Shown here piece by piece: positions 46,816-60,359 of a stretch of DNA of 64,000 nt. Both the position numbers and the translations under genes were made by a program. Origin of the DNA: Sphagnum compactum (lineage: Eukaryota > Bryophyta > Sphagnopsida > Sphagnales); contig OZ234501.1 of the NCBI GenBank assembly GCA_965153455.1, forward strand, positions 5,828,001 through 5,892,000. The letters are read 5' to 3'. Below the pieces are notes generated by a model that did no database searches, had not been told where the DNA came from, and saw nothing but the letters and a program-made list of their open reading frames with translations. Each line of letters opens with the position of its first letter. Within the stretch, counting starts at the first letter, position 1.

Positions 46816-49039
46816 GTTACTTGAGAATAAGTGGCTTGTCATATTTTTGAACATTTGTTTTGTGATTTCCATGGATTTTTTGACATATAGCGCCTTTTAC
46901 ATGCATGGTTTTTCAAATGAAGAGATGAAAGTGGTTGGAGGTAAAAAATAAAGGTAATTTGTTTTTGGAATGGTTTGTTTTAGGGTGTTCATTTTTGTTT
47001 TGTTGTAATGATAGAGAATTGTAAAGAAATTTATGAAAGAAAATATTGTGTTAGAATTTGTGAAAATAGTTTTCCTTTGTGAGAGTTTCGCTTTGTGTTA
47101 GATTTGTAAGTTTCCATCCTCATCTTTTGTAATGAGTTGGGAAAATAGGGTAGTTTATTAAGGTTTGCTTTCTAGCTGTAGGAAACAATTTTTTAAAAAG
47201 TGTGAATATGTTTCATAAAAGAAGAAAGAGGAAGGACAGATGTAAAGACAATGGAAGATGGTTTAGAAATTGTGAAGGCATGGTTTAAATTTTTTTTTTT
47301 TCTTCATAGTGATAGGTTAGAGACTTGTAGAACAATTAAATGAACATGATGAGAAGGTTATTAATGTTTAGAATATTTGGGACATAAACAAAATGTGTGC
47401 TATTAATTATTTATCCTCATTGTAATGTTAAATTGTTCAATTTTTCATGTTTATGGAATAGAAATCAGATCATTATGCCACAGATGCCCCATTCCTTGCT
47501 TTTTGTAATCCAATTTCTACAAATTACTAATTTGCCATTGTCAATTTTCTAGTCTTGTTCATGAGTCTTTCCAAAAGTTTGTGCATGCAGGTAGTGTTTG
47601 TTTTGCAAAAAACACTTAACAAGTTGGTATTTCGTTGAAGAATTAAACCAATGTTGAAAATTTTCCAATTATTTTGGATTTCAATTTTTTAATAGATCAA
47701 GCTTTCTAAATATGTTTCAAATCCATATCACAATGTACAACATACATAAACTAATTACATTGATAGAAATACCATCAAGAGCTATAATTATCTTTCATTG
47801 GGTTGACCCATAAGGATGAAAGATCATTCCCTTGTTATTTGGAGAACTTGAGAGGTAAGGAATTATTTTCTAATGAAAAATCAATATTTAATCTTGGTGT
47901 TTGTTCATGGTATACCATATATGATCACATTATGTTTTTCAAATGGTCTTGCAATAGTGGTAGACCTATATTTTTTCCTTCAATTTGAGGATTCATGCTC
48001 ACATTTGTTACATTTATGATACTTAATTTTCACCTCAAGAATAACATCATTAATTGATAAAACTTCCTTTGCCATTCATAACAAAGATCAGAATGATCCA
48101 TCATCTTAAATCTCACTAACAATCAATGAAGAAAAAAAAAAGTTCAAATGGTTGGATTGATCGAGGTGAACAATTTGTTGTTTGGTGAGAAAGTTCAATT
48201 TGCTCTCATATTGTGCACTACTCACATATCTTTGATTGCACAATTTTTAGTATCATAATTGTAAGTCACTTTCATTCACACCTAGAGAAGCTAAGTAATT
48301 TTATTATTTTGTAAAAAAAAATTAAATTGAGAATATTTTGTTCATTTAGGTCTTTAGTTTTCAAGAGGTCTTGGATGGACTATCATCAACATCGGTATGA
48401 CAAAACAAATCACTATGCCATACCTCATGAAAAATAATTCAATGTGAACCTTCCAGTAATCTTCATGATGAGTAATTTACAAGATTTACATTAGGAAATG
48501 GCATTACTTTGATCACATTCATAAAAGATCAACAAGTTAGTACTTATGTAGCTAGCCCACCTAGTTCTGATTATATTAGCTTGCCATGTTAATTGTGTTA
48601 ATTTCATTTAATTTTATTTTTTAAATGTGTTGGTCAACTTTAAATGTTTTGGTTTGTGTTGTGTACAAAAGGTTCTTACAAGAGGTTTTGTATAACTAGG
48701 GTGGTATTTCATTCTTGATATTTATTGTAATTAGTTTTCATCATTTTCATTCATGATTTTTTATGTAAATATAATAATAATTTTTTATTTACATAAAAGT
48801 ATATAGTAATTTATATGTTTGATGATGAACTTATGGTTTGAAAATTGTTTTATAGGGATTTATTCTATATCAATATGCACATTATTTGGCATGTAAATCA
48901 AAAGTGAGGTTTAAAAAGGATATTTATGATCATGTATGGTTACAACAAATGCAACATTATCAACCTTATGCTAGAAGTTGGAATGCTTGACATGAATTAT
49001 ATGATAAATGGATTAACTCTCCTACAAATGTGTTTTAAA
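46816..49039. other. AT-rich stretch without a recognised gene
   Basis: Short frames only. The part from about 48850 (frame with QYAHYLACKSKVRFKKDIYD) may already belong to the decayed N-terminal part of the Helitron protein that follows, but I cannot align it. Confidence 0.5.
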
Positions 49040-51860
49040 TGATGAAATGTTGTGCAATATGTGGAATAGTCAAATTTAACCATCAATGCAAATAATTTTT
49101 TTAAATGAATAATTTGCATCACAAATTAAATTTTGATGAGTCTGGATGTACACCTTATGGGATTGTTTATTGTCTTTTGTTTAATTATACAACCCCTCAA
49201 ATGGAGAAAACATGATTTTGAAACTATCATGTATGGAAATATGTTATGGAAAGATTGTCCTGTGGAATGTCTAACATTGTTTCATTCTCATGTTGATATG
49301 TTTATGCATCAACATATATTAAGTATAATGGGACTAAGGAAAATAAAGGAATATGTTATTCATTATGAATTACAACATTGTGAATCTGTTCATGCACATA
49401 TCATATTATGGGTTGATGACAATGATTTTGAAAAAGTAACAAATGAAATAGTAGCATTTATTCTTACTTTATTTGATGAAACAATTTTTTAAATTGCTCC
49501 ACCAATTGATAGTTTACAACTTAAATTATGTTTTGACAAAAACAACTTCATGAATGTGAAAATCGTTGTATTAAAAGGATGAAATGGAAATTTTTAATTT
49601 GGTTTTTTGTTTTTGCCACATACTGAGCCCAATTTTTTTAATTAAAAAAATAAATGGGAATATTATAGACCATGTCATGAAAATCAAAATGTCATCCCAT
49701 ATCATTTGACATTATTATTATTATGGGGAACATATTTAAATATATTACATATCACATCTTCTTATTGGTCATTTTATCTTTTAAAATACGCAATGAAATG
49801 TGAACCACTTGGAATATTGAATTTGGATAGTTAAAATGCAAAACGATTTGGTTTACAAAATGCATTGAAAACACAATTACAATTAATTTCTAATTTAATT
49901 ATATCAAAACATGTATCACATGTAGAAACAACACTTATATGTTTAGAAATACCAATTGTACAAAAAAATTGAAGTGCTAAATATATTGACACAAAACCAT
50001 TGTTACTTTGTATGAAATTAGTTACCAAATCAAGAATTTTAGGTTCTCATCCAATTGATATTTATGTTTCTAGACTAATTGTAGTGAAACCTTAACATTT
50101 ATGTAATATTTTAAACAATATGCGCATGATTGTAAATTATATCTTAATTTTTCACATGTAGGAAAAAATATTCTTAGTTTCTTTATTTATGAAAATAGAA
50201 AATTAGTGCAATTTGCAAATTTTCACCCCATGTATAATAGCAAAGCTTTTTTTTTCAATATTTTACTACATTGGAAGTATTTTTTTCACGATGCAAAAGA
50301 CTTATTTTCTGAAAATAATATTGAATTATCGTATGTGCGTGAATGTCAAATAAGAGGATTTTACATAACATTGAATCTTCATATGCATATTTGATACAAT
50401 ATGCAAATAATTTGTTTGAAAATGAAAAACAGACACAACTTGTTGAAATGTTTTCGGAATAGTATCCATACTTAAATCCAAATTTAAACAATGAAAAATT
50501 TATGTTAATATGTGAAAAAAATATGAAAAAAAATAAAATATTACGAAATATATTCAACATGATTTTAAAGATGAAATCCAAAGTTGTGTATTTAGTTCTA
50601 ATCAATAAAAACATTTGATATTTTTAATAAACATTCAAAAAGTACATGTATTAGAAGGAACACCTGGAAGTGGGGAAAAAAGATTGGAAATATTTCACAG
50701 ATTATTTTCAAACACAAAATAAGAATCTATTATTAACCGCAACAACTAGAGCTACTACTTTACAATTATCACAACATGCTTGCATTATACATACTCAATT
50801 CAAAATACTAATACATGGCTATATTTAAGTTTTACCACAACCAAGTGACATATTACAAACATTGAAATATGCACATGTTATTATTATTAATGAAATGTCA
50901 ATGATGATTAGTACTATTGTATGTGCAATTAAACAACATTTAAAACAAGCTCAAGGTAACATAAATCCATTTGCAAATGTTTTATTATTAGTAGGTGATT
51001 TGGCACAAGTACTTGCAATATGTAGATATTCTTTAAAAAAGAATGAATTATATTGTAACATTTTTCACATTTCATTGGCTCCATGTTGGTCAATGGCAAC
51101 TCATCATGTTTTAATAGGTTTTATCTGACATTTTATGGATCCTATTTTTCTTCAATTTTTAAATAATATTCACTTCAAACAACCAACACAAAATGAAATT
51201 GATCAAGTACTTTCAAGTTGTTATGTTTCAGAAAAGGATTTGTTATCACACATTGATTATGGCACAATTATTTTATGTTCACATCAAGAAGATGTCGATA
51301 AATATAATGACTTATTGATACATAAAATTTTTCCTTCAAATGAAATTTTTGATGTAACAATGGAAACTAATGCTTTGGATATTGAAAATGTAAAAATTGG
51401 GTTGCATGATCCAAAATTTAAACATATTAAATATGTAGCTATTGGAGCAATTGTTATGCTTATAGAAAATATAAATATTTCAAAAGGAGTTGTAAATGGA
51501 ACCATTGCCATGATAGCATTTATTGGATTTAATAATAATAAAATGGTTACAAGTATTACTATAAACATATTCAGCACCAATATGTTTTTGACATTAAAAA
51601 GACAAACATTTCAATATAAATATACCTATGAAACATATTATTATAAAGCATCATTTCCAATTATATTAGCATATGCAATCATAGGCCATAAAGCACAAGG
51701 TGCAATAATTAATCACAAGTTCTCATTGATATCAGAAACTTGTTTGTTGCAGATCTTGTTTATGTTATGTTATCAAGAGTTATTAATCATTCAAATTTAA
51801 TAATTCGAGGGATTTTAAGACCTTCTGATTTTAAATGTATTTATCAATATTGATTTTATA
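49040..51860 (+). pseudogene. Broken Helitron Rep/helicase
   Basis: Read across several frames this matches the Helitron RepHel protein in order. YELQHCESVHAHIILWVDD carries the HUH-type motif HAHIILW (49391-49411). Then come LHECENRC and YYRPCHENQNVIPYH, a candidate Rep tyrosine stretch FYLLKYAMKCEP (~49770-49806), ECQIRGFYI, a P-loop GTPGSG (50668-50685) interrupted by a frame shift, IIINEMSMM (Walker B, Asp changed to Asn, 50889-50900), VGDLAQ (50991-51008), and the C-terminal helicase segment AIIGHKAQGAIINH. The longest intact piece is 51135-51800. Multiple stops and shifts mean it is inactive. The enzyme would nick and unwind DNA for rolling-circle transposition. No TC start or CTRR hairpin end was located. 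Confidence 0.85.
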
Positions 51861-54800
51861 ATCATACATAAAATTTACAATTGAATACATTACCTTTAGA
51901 AAAATTTAATTTTTTTTATATAAAAATTTTAATTATATTCCCAAATATAACAAAATATTTTCAAATATTAAGTTCATAAAAAGTGAAACATGATGATAAG
52001 GTTCTGAAAACATACATCTTATTTCTTAGAGTGCACCACATCAAAAGTGAGTTTCTTTTTAATCTTTAGTAATTATTACAAAAGTTTGATCCTTTATCTT
52101 GTTTCATGTTGAATCGAACAAAAACAATCTTAATGGTGATGTTTTAATGTGAAAAACAAAAAGGAAAATTGTGGGCACCACATGCGCCACTTTTAGTCCT
52201 CCTTAAGGTGCATTCACCCCAAACTAAACCAGGAAACATATGAAAACAAAAGTAAGTCTTTCATGTTGGAACCGTACTTCAAAAACTTGCCTTCACATGA
52301 AAAAAACTATAGATAAAAAGTGGTTGTATTTATACAATGCAATATAATAGATAGAAAACCTCCTTGTTGTGCAAATGTCAAGTAATGCAAGATAGATCAC
52401 TATGGTATAAACATCAATATTTATATACATAAACTCTAGTGATGTATGTATATGAAAAAGAACCCACATACAACAAAAATTGGTTTCTAAACTTAAAGTG
52501 TATTGTCACGAGGAATTATATAAAATTTTAAAGTTGAAGGCAAATGTCATGGAATGACAACTTAGAGACAATAATCTATGCACCATAATTTAATACAAGA
52601 TGATGAACACCCTACCTAAGTTGTTGTTAATACAAACAATTCTGAAACACCTAATGTTACTTTGGCATTTCCATCACTATTCACAACAACCTCCACAATG
52701 TGCTTCTCAAATCCTAGTTTAAAATTTGTCCAAAACAAAGTCAGCATTAGATGGACTCTCCATGTGTGCATACTTGCCTTCTAACAAACAAAAACTACAC
52801 AGGCAAAGAGCATTGAGGAGACTTCTTCTTCACCCCACCTTATCTGGTTAAAGGTAAGCCAACATAAATAAGCAAAAGGATACACTACCAAAAATTGCCT
52901 TGCCACATTTACATGGATTTATCATTCCAAGAATAAGAATATAACTGCAGTACATTTGGTTAGATATTCTCATAAACCTTATTTTTCTTGGCTGAATTTT
53001 TACATTAATCAAGGCAAAATTCTCAATGGGTGAAAATTTAAGCAAATAAAAATATAAAAAAAACCTAAACAAGTCAAGCAAAAAAAATATTTGTCAACAA
53101 TTTTTTCACTTACTGACAATTACAAATCTTGAACAACTAACCATCTCACCAATGGCATTAAATGTCACATATTTAAGTAAAAGTAAAATTACAAACATTG
53201 GTAATGCAAATTTGGGTGTTTTCTCTTACATATCTCAATGCTCTAATTAGTCTGACCGAAACTTTATGAAATTGAACATGGGCAACCATAGTACGATAAG
53301 GTTAAACATATGATGTCAACACACTTCAAAGCCTATAAATAAACCCATGGATAAAAGTAGTGTAAAATCCATCCTTAGCTAAATTGGGCTTCAAAACTCC
53401 ATTATGTGGCATGTAAAGATGTTAGACAAAAGACATGTTTGCTATGAACAACTGGCACTTTTGCAACTGCATGACCACAGTGAAAAAAACACAATGGGTC
53501 CAAGTATAGTTGCGGTACCCCATTTGAAACATAAGGACTCACTCCTAGGACCCCCAAATTCACCTTTTTCTTCATAAAACCTATGACCTGTCTTAGATTT
53601 CCTTCTTTCTTCTCATGTCAAATGAAATAATTTTGCTCAAAATTTTATATGGGCATTTAAAGTATTTTTTTTTCACTTATGAATATAATAAAAATAAACT
53701 TTATCCGATGTGGACATGTTTTATTAATGGTCCAAATTCCTAGAATTTTCACTATTTGAAATTTTGTACATTGCAATAGGGCACTTGATTCTTGTCACAT
53801 TTGAACATTTTATATACATTAGCAATTAAAGTGTTTGTGGTAAAATTCTTGAAGCAAAATAGTTTATTTAAACATTTTTTATGGGTTTGAACTTTTTTTT
53901 TCATGAGACAAAGTCTTGGAAAGTTTTCTAAGACTCGTGAAGAATCCTTAAACTTGTTCAAATTTGAAGTTCTATGCATAAAATAGTACTTTAATAATGT
54001 ACGTATTTGTGAAGAAAAAAAACTTTCAATATGAATGTGCCATTAAGTTTCAACAATATGTTCAAATGAAAGGGTCCACTGGATATTAAATGAGACAGTC
54101 CTTTTGGGTATCCCAATCATACTTGGACCCCAATACCTTTGTATACATGTTATACTTGGTAAACGTGCCCCATAGAAGTCACCTACTTTTCTTTTTTTCT
54201 TCTCCAAACACACAAAATCCTTGTCCGACTTGCCTTCCAATGTAGCTCTCCCATTCAAGTTCTTAAATTTGCAGGTACAAAATCAGTTGATTGTTGAGTT
54301 TTGAGCAAACCTACTTGGCACAAAGAATACCAAAAATAATTTCCTCCTCCTTGCATGTTGTTGCAAGCTTTAGTTTTCAATAATAGAATTATCCTCTTAG
54401 ATGTGAAAGATGTTTTTTTTAATATGACTACAACAACACAGGAGCAACAACAATTTCCATCCTTGTTTTTGTTGCTACACCTATTGTTGTGGGTCTAAAA
54501 GTTGCAATTTATGAAACTATTGCACTATTGCTTTTCTAGACTCGTGTTTGCTTTCATTTCCTCCCTTCCCTAACAACATTGTTACTACTCCTCGTCCTCG
54601 TCCTTTGGTTGTTGTTGGCACTGGACTTTATTACCAAATCCAGACCACACCAACTAACATACCCCATGATTCAAACCCTTGATAAATACCAAGTAAGAGA
54701 TAGACATCATTGCCAAAGTTTTTTTTAACACTTTGCCATTTTGTGGAAGTTGTAATCAATCAATATGTTGGAATCCTCACTCAAAAGATTTTTTTCTTCT

Positions 54801-57246
54801 TGAGTTTATCATCAAAAGATTGGTCTTACAAGCTGCATGTTCTAATATTAATTGCCTTAAGAGAATGAAGTCTTCAAAAGAACATACCTTTGATATGGCA
54901 CCATCATTTGAAAGAATTAAGAGCCATGAAGACGAGGAAAAAAAAGAAAACCATGAAGAAGAAAAAATTAAAAGTCAGTCGCAATAAACAAACCAAGCTA
55001 CCTTGGCAAGGAGCTACAATGGATGTCCAACACCAAACATCATCATCATTGCTACAAACATGGTTGTAACTTTTCCAACTACAAGAACATTTCAAAAAAC
55101 ACAACAATGAAATGGTCATAACTTGGCATGAAAGTTGTTCACAAAGTGTCTCAGACTGAAAATTCTTAAACTTTCCTAACAACATGAATAGCCATTACAA
55201 GCAATTCACACCTAGAATTCAAAAGAAATAATCCAAAAATCTCAAATGTTCATAACAATGTGACAATTTCATGACAATTTCAATCAAGCTTTACATGTGC
55301 TTGGACATCTTGATTGGCTACTTCTAAGGTTTGACATCCAATGTAACATTGCCAAGCACAACACAAGCTTGCAAAACAACACACTACATGTTATAATGAC
55401 AATTGACATAGCTACATGTAGGTTCTTTGCCTCTCACAAAAGTTCGGTAGCTCCTCAAAAGAATCTAGTCTACAAACCCAATTTTAACACTCTTTTGGAT
55501 TGCTTCAATAGTTCAAAAACCTACAAATAACCACATACCTTCAATTCATCAAAGGGTCCTTGTCTTCTTCCCACCACAAATCCCACAAATGTCACCATTA
55601 GCATTACATATTCTTAAGTAGCTTACATGCCTTCTCTACATATAATATAACACAAGGACAACATAGCTTGTGAGATATATCTTCATTGAAAGGTTCCATG
55701 TTCTTTATATGCCATGATAAAAACAATGTAAGAACTACAAATGTACGCATGGAGTTGAGAAAATGCATTTTCTTGCCACCCCCTTTGCATGCATGATAAT
55801 TACTAAAAATCTTCCATTTAAACTTGAGAAGTTGAATGCCACCATGAATTGCACCAATCAGTCAATCCCCCTAAAACAAAACAAAGCGCAAAATTTCATA
55901 CAATATTAAAGGAAAAAAAGAAAAGCAAAGTAGTGGACAAAATCAATTTTAGGTTTGGCACTCTAAACCTTAAAACCAAAATCCTACTTTCTTACAAACT
56001 GAATCAGTCACAAGTTTTCAAGGCTCCTTTTCCTATGTCTAAATATTAAACAATTTCATCCATGAAAGCCATGACTTATGCTTGAAACTACATTTGTCCA
56101 CCAACAAATTCATCACCAACAATAGCAACACTGTCACCACAACTAACTTAGTCTCATCACCTCACCTACATAGAAAACATTCAATTTGACCATCTCGTGC
56201 ACATTTTTATACAACTTCACTAAGTCATTTGTGCCATAACTTCACTAAGTCCTAACATAGTCACCAAAACAAACGAATCATTGACCAACAATAGATGACT
56301 ACCTCCTCCACAACTTACACTTCCGAAAAATATGGCTTTTGCATTTCAACTTAACAATCTTCAACTTTCTTTCCCTTATAACTTTTTTTTATAATCTTAG
56401 TTGTTTTTTGTCTAGCGCACAACATTTTATACCTTTTTTTATCATTCATGTACAACCAAACAACATGGCACCACCAAAGATAATGAATTATGTAGCGCTT
56501 TTAAAGAAGCTAAAACATGATCTCATCAATTCTACTCACCACCTTTGGACAAAAAAACCAAAAAAGACGAACACACATACTTCCTAATTGAAAAACAACT
56601 TCAACTCTTAGATGTTTGCAATTACAAAGAATACAACAAGCCTTTGTCATTCAACTCATTGATTGAAGTAAACCACTTCGTCGACACATACACTACAAAA
56701 AAAAACTAGTTCCTCGAAGATCATGGAAAAATGCCAACCCCAGGTTTGTTTATCTTTTTTTGTTTTCATTTCATTTTTCATATTATAATATTTTCTTCCT
56801 TTTTACACTATCTTGCATATTCACATATCAATCAGTCTTATTATGATAGGACATGTGAAGCTACTTTTAAACACTTTCAATATCTCCTACGCTAATATTA
56901 AAGATCAACATACATAATACATGGCTACAAGAATGTTGTGGAAGGTCATCTCGGGCAATTTGGCTCCATATCAAATGGTGCGATTTCTAGTGGAATTCGA
57001 TATCAAAGACGTATCCATATGGCCTAATTTGATTTTTGACCAAGCCAAACAACTACTCCAAAACATAGAAAATACTACTAATTGCACAACAAAGAACAAC
57101 AATTTCATGAACACTAATGTAGTGATGAAAATTTTGACCTTCAAAATGAAAAACTCAACGGACGCAACAAGTTCCAAAGCAAAAAACAATCATTGCTAGT
57201 ATATCAACGTCACCATGTTTATCCATTACGTGCATAGTGAACAATA
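51861..57246. other. Long AT-rich stretch without a recognised gene
   Basis: About 5.4 kb of short low-complexity frames. CACTAC words followed by A-runs at 52883 and 56691 resemble CACTA tips; the second could be the left end of the element whose transposase starts near 60360, but no subterminal repeats or partner end confirm it. Confidence 0.5.
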
Positions 57247-57309
57247 GGATCTATGTTGGACAAAGCATAGATCCATGGAGTGGATCTATGCTTTGTCCAA
57301 CATAGATCC
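57247..57309. repeat. Perfect nested palindrome, 29-bp arms
   Basis: 57247-57275 and 57281-57309 are exact reverse complements around a 5-bp centre TGGAG. Each arm is itself bounded by GGATCTATG and CATAGATCC, so the structure is two inverted copies of a ~28-bp cassette whose core is TTGGACAAAG. It can form a very stable hairpin or cruciform. No coding function. Confidence 0.95.
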
Positions 57310-58263
57310 ATTCCATAGATTTTGTCAACATCATTACAATCATCCGTATTGTATGCAATTAAATGTGAAAACTTTCTAACCTTTTGAAATGTAATTCGAA
57401 CTTGATATAGTTTTTGCTAGTTTTCATATGTACCTCTATGATAGATATGAACATAAATTCATATGTAAATTATGTAGCACAAGACCCAACGACTATAACA
57501 CACATTCAATGACATTTTAACATCAAACCCCAAATATTAGTATCTTTATTGTAGAATTTTTTTGTGACTTGACACTTTTTCATAATATACATTAATTCAT
57601 TTCCTTAATTTTTGGGCTATGTTTTCAATATTTGCATCACAATTTCAACAAAGGATTTTTCTACAATTGAAAAAAAATTCGTCAAAAAATGAAAAACATT
57701 GCAAAACAATATCATGTTTCTATTATTACATAGCCAAAATATCAAATGGTTAAAAAAAAATTCTTTCTTTTATGGCCTAATCTATGCCATAACAATGTGG
57801 TACACATTAGAAGGTCATAAGTCATGACCAATAAATAACCAATAGTTACAATTAATTGTGTAGTCAATGAAAATTGGTTTTCAAAAATAGACTTTTATTA
57901 ATTAATGGGAACAATATTACAACATTTTTTGTTAGGTATGAAGGAACATATTTACATAAATAAATTTCCATTCATAGAAAAGCAATTTCGTTCATTTTCC
58001 TTTATTAAGAAGAAAATTGTTTGTTGGTATATCATCCCATTTAACTTTTTTTTAAACAGTATTAGAAGTAATTCTGATATTTATGTTGGAGTCAAAGTTC
58101 ATATATTTTCATGTAATCATGACTAATCTTCTATGTTGTGACTTCAAAAAATTTAAAAGAAAATAGCAAAAATAAAACAAATACCACTTATTATATCACA
58201 CCTAAGTCTCTGGTTTTTTATAAACAAGTGAAACTAGTCGGGCAAAGTTCAAAATCTTTATTT

Positions 58264-58283
58264 CCCCCCCCCCCCCCCCCCCC
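58264..58283. repeat. Poly-C run of 20
   Basis: Homopolymer read directly; its length may be affected by sequencing or assembly. Confidence 0.85.
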
Positions 58284-58564
58284 TTAGAGATAGCCATTCA
58301 CAACCTCTGGAATTTCTAGCAAAATGTCCACAATCCACTTATGTGGCCCTTTCCCACAAGTTGCCAACAAACCCTTTATGTGGTCTTCTTCTAGCACTAG
58401 GTTTTCCTTCAACAAAAGTCTCTGGAATTAGCCTGAGTCTTCCACTGCGCCTCTCTGTTATGCTCTTTTTGTTAAGCCCACTTAAGGTAATACCTACACA
58501 CCCTCTAAAAACCAGCAAACACTAGAACACTCATTGTAAACCAGTAAATACCATTAGACACACT

Positions 58565-58623
58565 GGAAAAATGACGAATTTTGTTTTCAGTTCTTTTTCG
58601 TAAACAAAATTCATCATTTTTCC
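58565..58623. repeat. Hairpin with 22-bp arms, one mismatch
   Basis: 58565-58586 (GGAAAAATGACGAATTTTGT...) pairs with 58602-58623 with a single mismatch and a 15-nt loop. Miniature fold-back or hairpin of unknown role. Confidence 0.8.
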
Positions 58624-59789
58624 ACAACACACATGGAATAAAACCATCACAATTATCATTATTACAAATAATGTGTAATTACAACCTTCCTTTTTGAGTA
58701 CGTCCCCTCCCATTTACATTTGCATAATAAAATCAACTTTCTTTGTGCCTAGGGGCTACCTCCACCCACTAGTTGGTGGTCCACTAGGCCCGGGCACTCA
58801 TTTTGGTTGCAACTGTGCCTAGCCTTCATTGCCCTTTTGCTAAAGACAAGGAAAAGAATGAGCCACCAAGGACCCCTTCTTGGTGGGAGGAGAAGGCCCT
58901 TTTGATGCAAGCATTTTTCTAAACTAATAAAATTTGAAAAAATGATTTTACATAATTTTGTAATTGTAAAGTCACTCAATTGGAATAAATTGGCCAACAT
59001 TGTTTGGGGCCCATAGTTCAGTACTTCCCAATCTGAAACAATGAAAAGTGAAAACCGATCTTTTTATTTTTGGGAAAAATCTTGTCAAAAAGTGAAATTC
59101 AAAATTCAAAAATGAAATGGTTTTGATTGTTTTCAATTTCAAGGAGCAACCAACACTATAAATCTCCTTCGATTTCAAGAATTTGAGTTTGATCACAAAT
59201 GTGCTTATAAATGTGCTAGAAACCATGGTTTGAATTTCCTAATTCTGTAATGACATATGCATTATCTTGAACAATTCAATTTGTATTCATGCATTTCATA
59301 TTGCCTTGCATTTCATCAATTGTTATACTAGTCAGTGTCATCTTCCCTTGAAAGTTTTGATCAGCTGGTTGGTTAGAGGATGAAATGCAAGCTCTAGTTT
59401 CAATGAATTGAAACTTGGACTTTGGGATTGATCATGAATTGCAATTGCACACATTTTAGTCATCTGGATTTTGAGCTTGCAGCTTACATTTGACAAGCTC
59501 AGTTGGCTATGGAGCTTGATGTAAGGATGGCTTGCATTTTGGAACCCTACATTCTACAATTATTTCAAATGATCCAACTTTTAAATCATAACCGACTACA
59601 CCCATGCCCCTGTTTAACTTTATGATGCATGATTGTCCAATAATTAATGTTAATTTATGCATTTACCTACCATTAACAAAATTTTAAGTCTTAATTGAAT
59701 AATGAATCCACATATGAAAATTGATCTGAGTGCCAACTTATGAATTGTTTTTTACCAAGTGTGAGCTTGATGGTGATGACAAGTGTGTT

Positions 59790-60010
59790 ATGTCCAGATT
59801 TTGAATTATAACAAGTAATTTTGGAGCCTACATTTTAGAGCTAGAGTGCATTTTGGAACCTCCATGAATTCTAGTGCCCTGCATTTTAGAAGTCTGTAAA
59901 TTATCAAGCCTTGCATTCCAAGACCCTTCATTTTGGATGCTTATATTTTAGAGCCTTGCTTTTTGGAAAGTCTCGCATTTTGGAACCTTGTATTATGAAA
60001 CTTTGTAGTC
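59790..60010 (+). repeat. Degenerate short tandem repeat (GCATTTTGGAACCT unit, ~20 bp)
   Basis: Words such as TTTTGGAGCCTACATTTTAG, GTGCATTTTGGAACCT, CCTTGCATTCCAAGACC and CTCGCATTTTGGAACCT follow one another about every 20 bp, with an outlying copy near 59530. Confidence 0.55.
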
Positions 60011-60359
60011 TAAAACATTCTTTAGTGCATTGATCATCATTGGCATCATCATGTACATTATAGTTTCCATTAAGAAAATTGATCGAAAAGTTTAAGATGC
60101 AAAACTTGTGTACAAGGTGTCTTAGTTTTCAATAGTATGTATAACAGTCAAGACAATCCTATTGTTGGCAAAAATGTTTCAAGTGATTTGATCAAGTGTT
60201 TATGGTCATGTGCATGAGTCCCAATTAATTCATGAATAAAAAAAACCATTTCCTCCTTGCATGGCAAATGAACATGATGTTTCAATGCTCCAGCACATAG
60301 TCCTGTAATTCTTCTATTAAAGTATGTACACAAACTAATTTTTTTGCTAGATTATCACA

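Larger units (their letters stand above)
57310..59789. other. AT-rich stretch with two local structures, no gene
   Basis: Holds a 20-base C run (58264-58283) and a hairpin at 58565-58623. No open frame with a family signature was seen. Confidence 0.5.

Noticed and set aside
46509-46850. 113-codon hydrophobic frame resembling a repeat membrane protein
   Set aside because: The repetition comes from the T-rich 93-bp DNA repeat, whose units differ in length by non-multiples of three.
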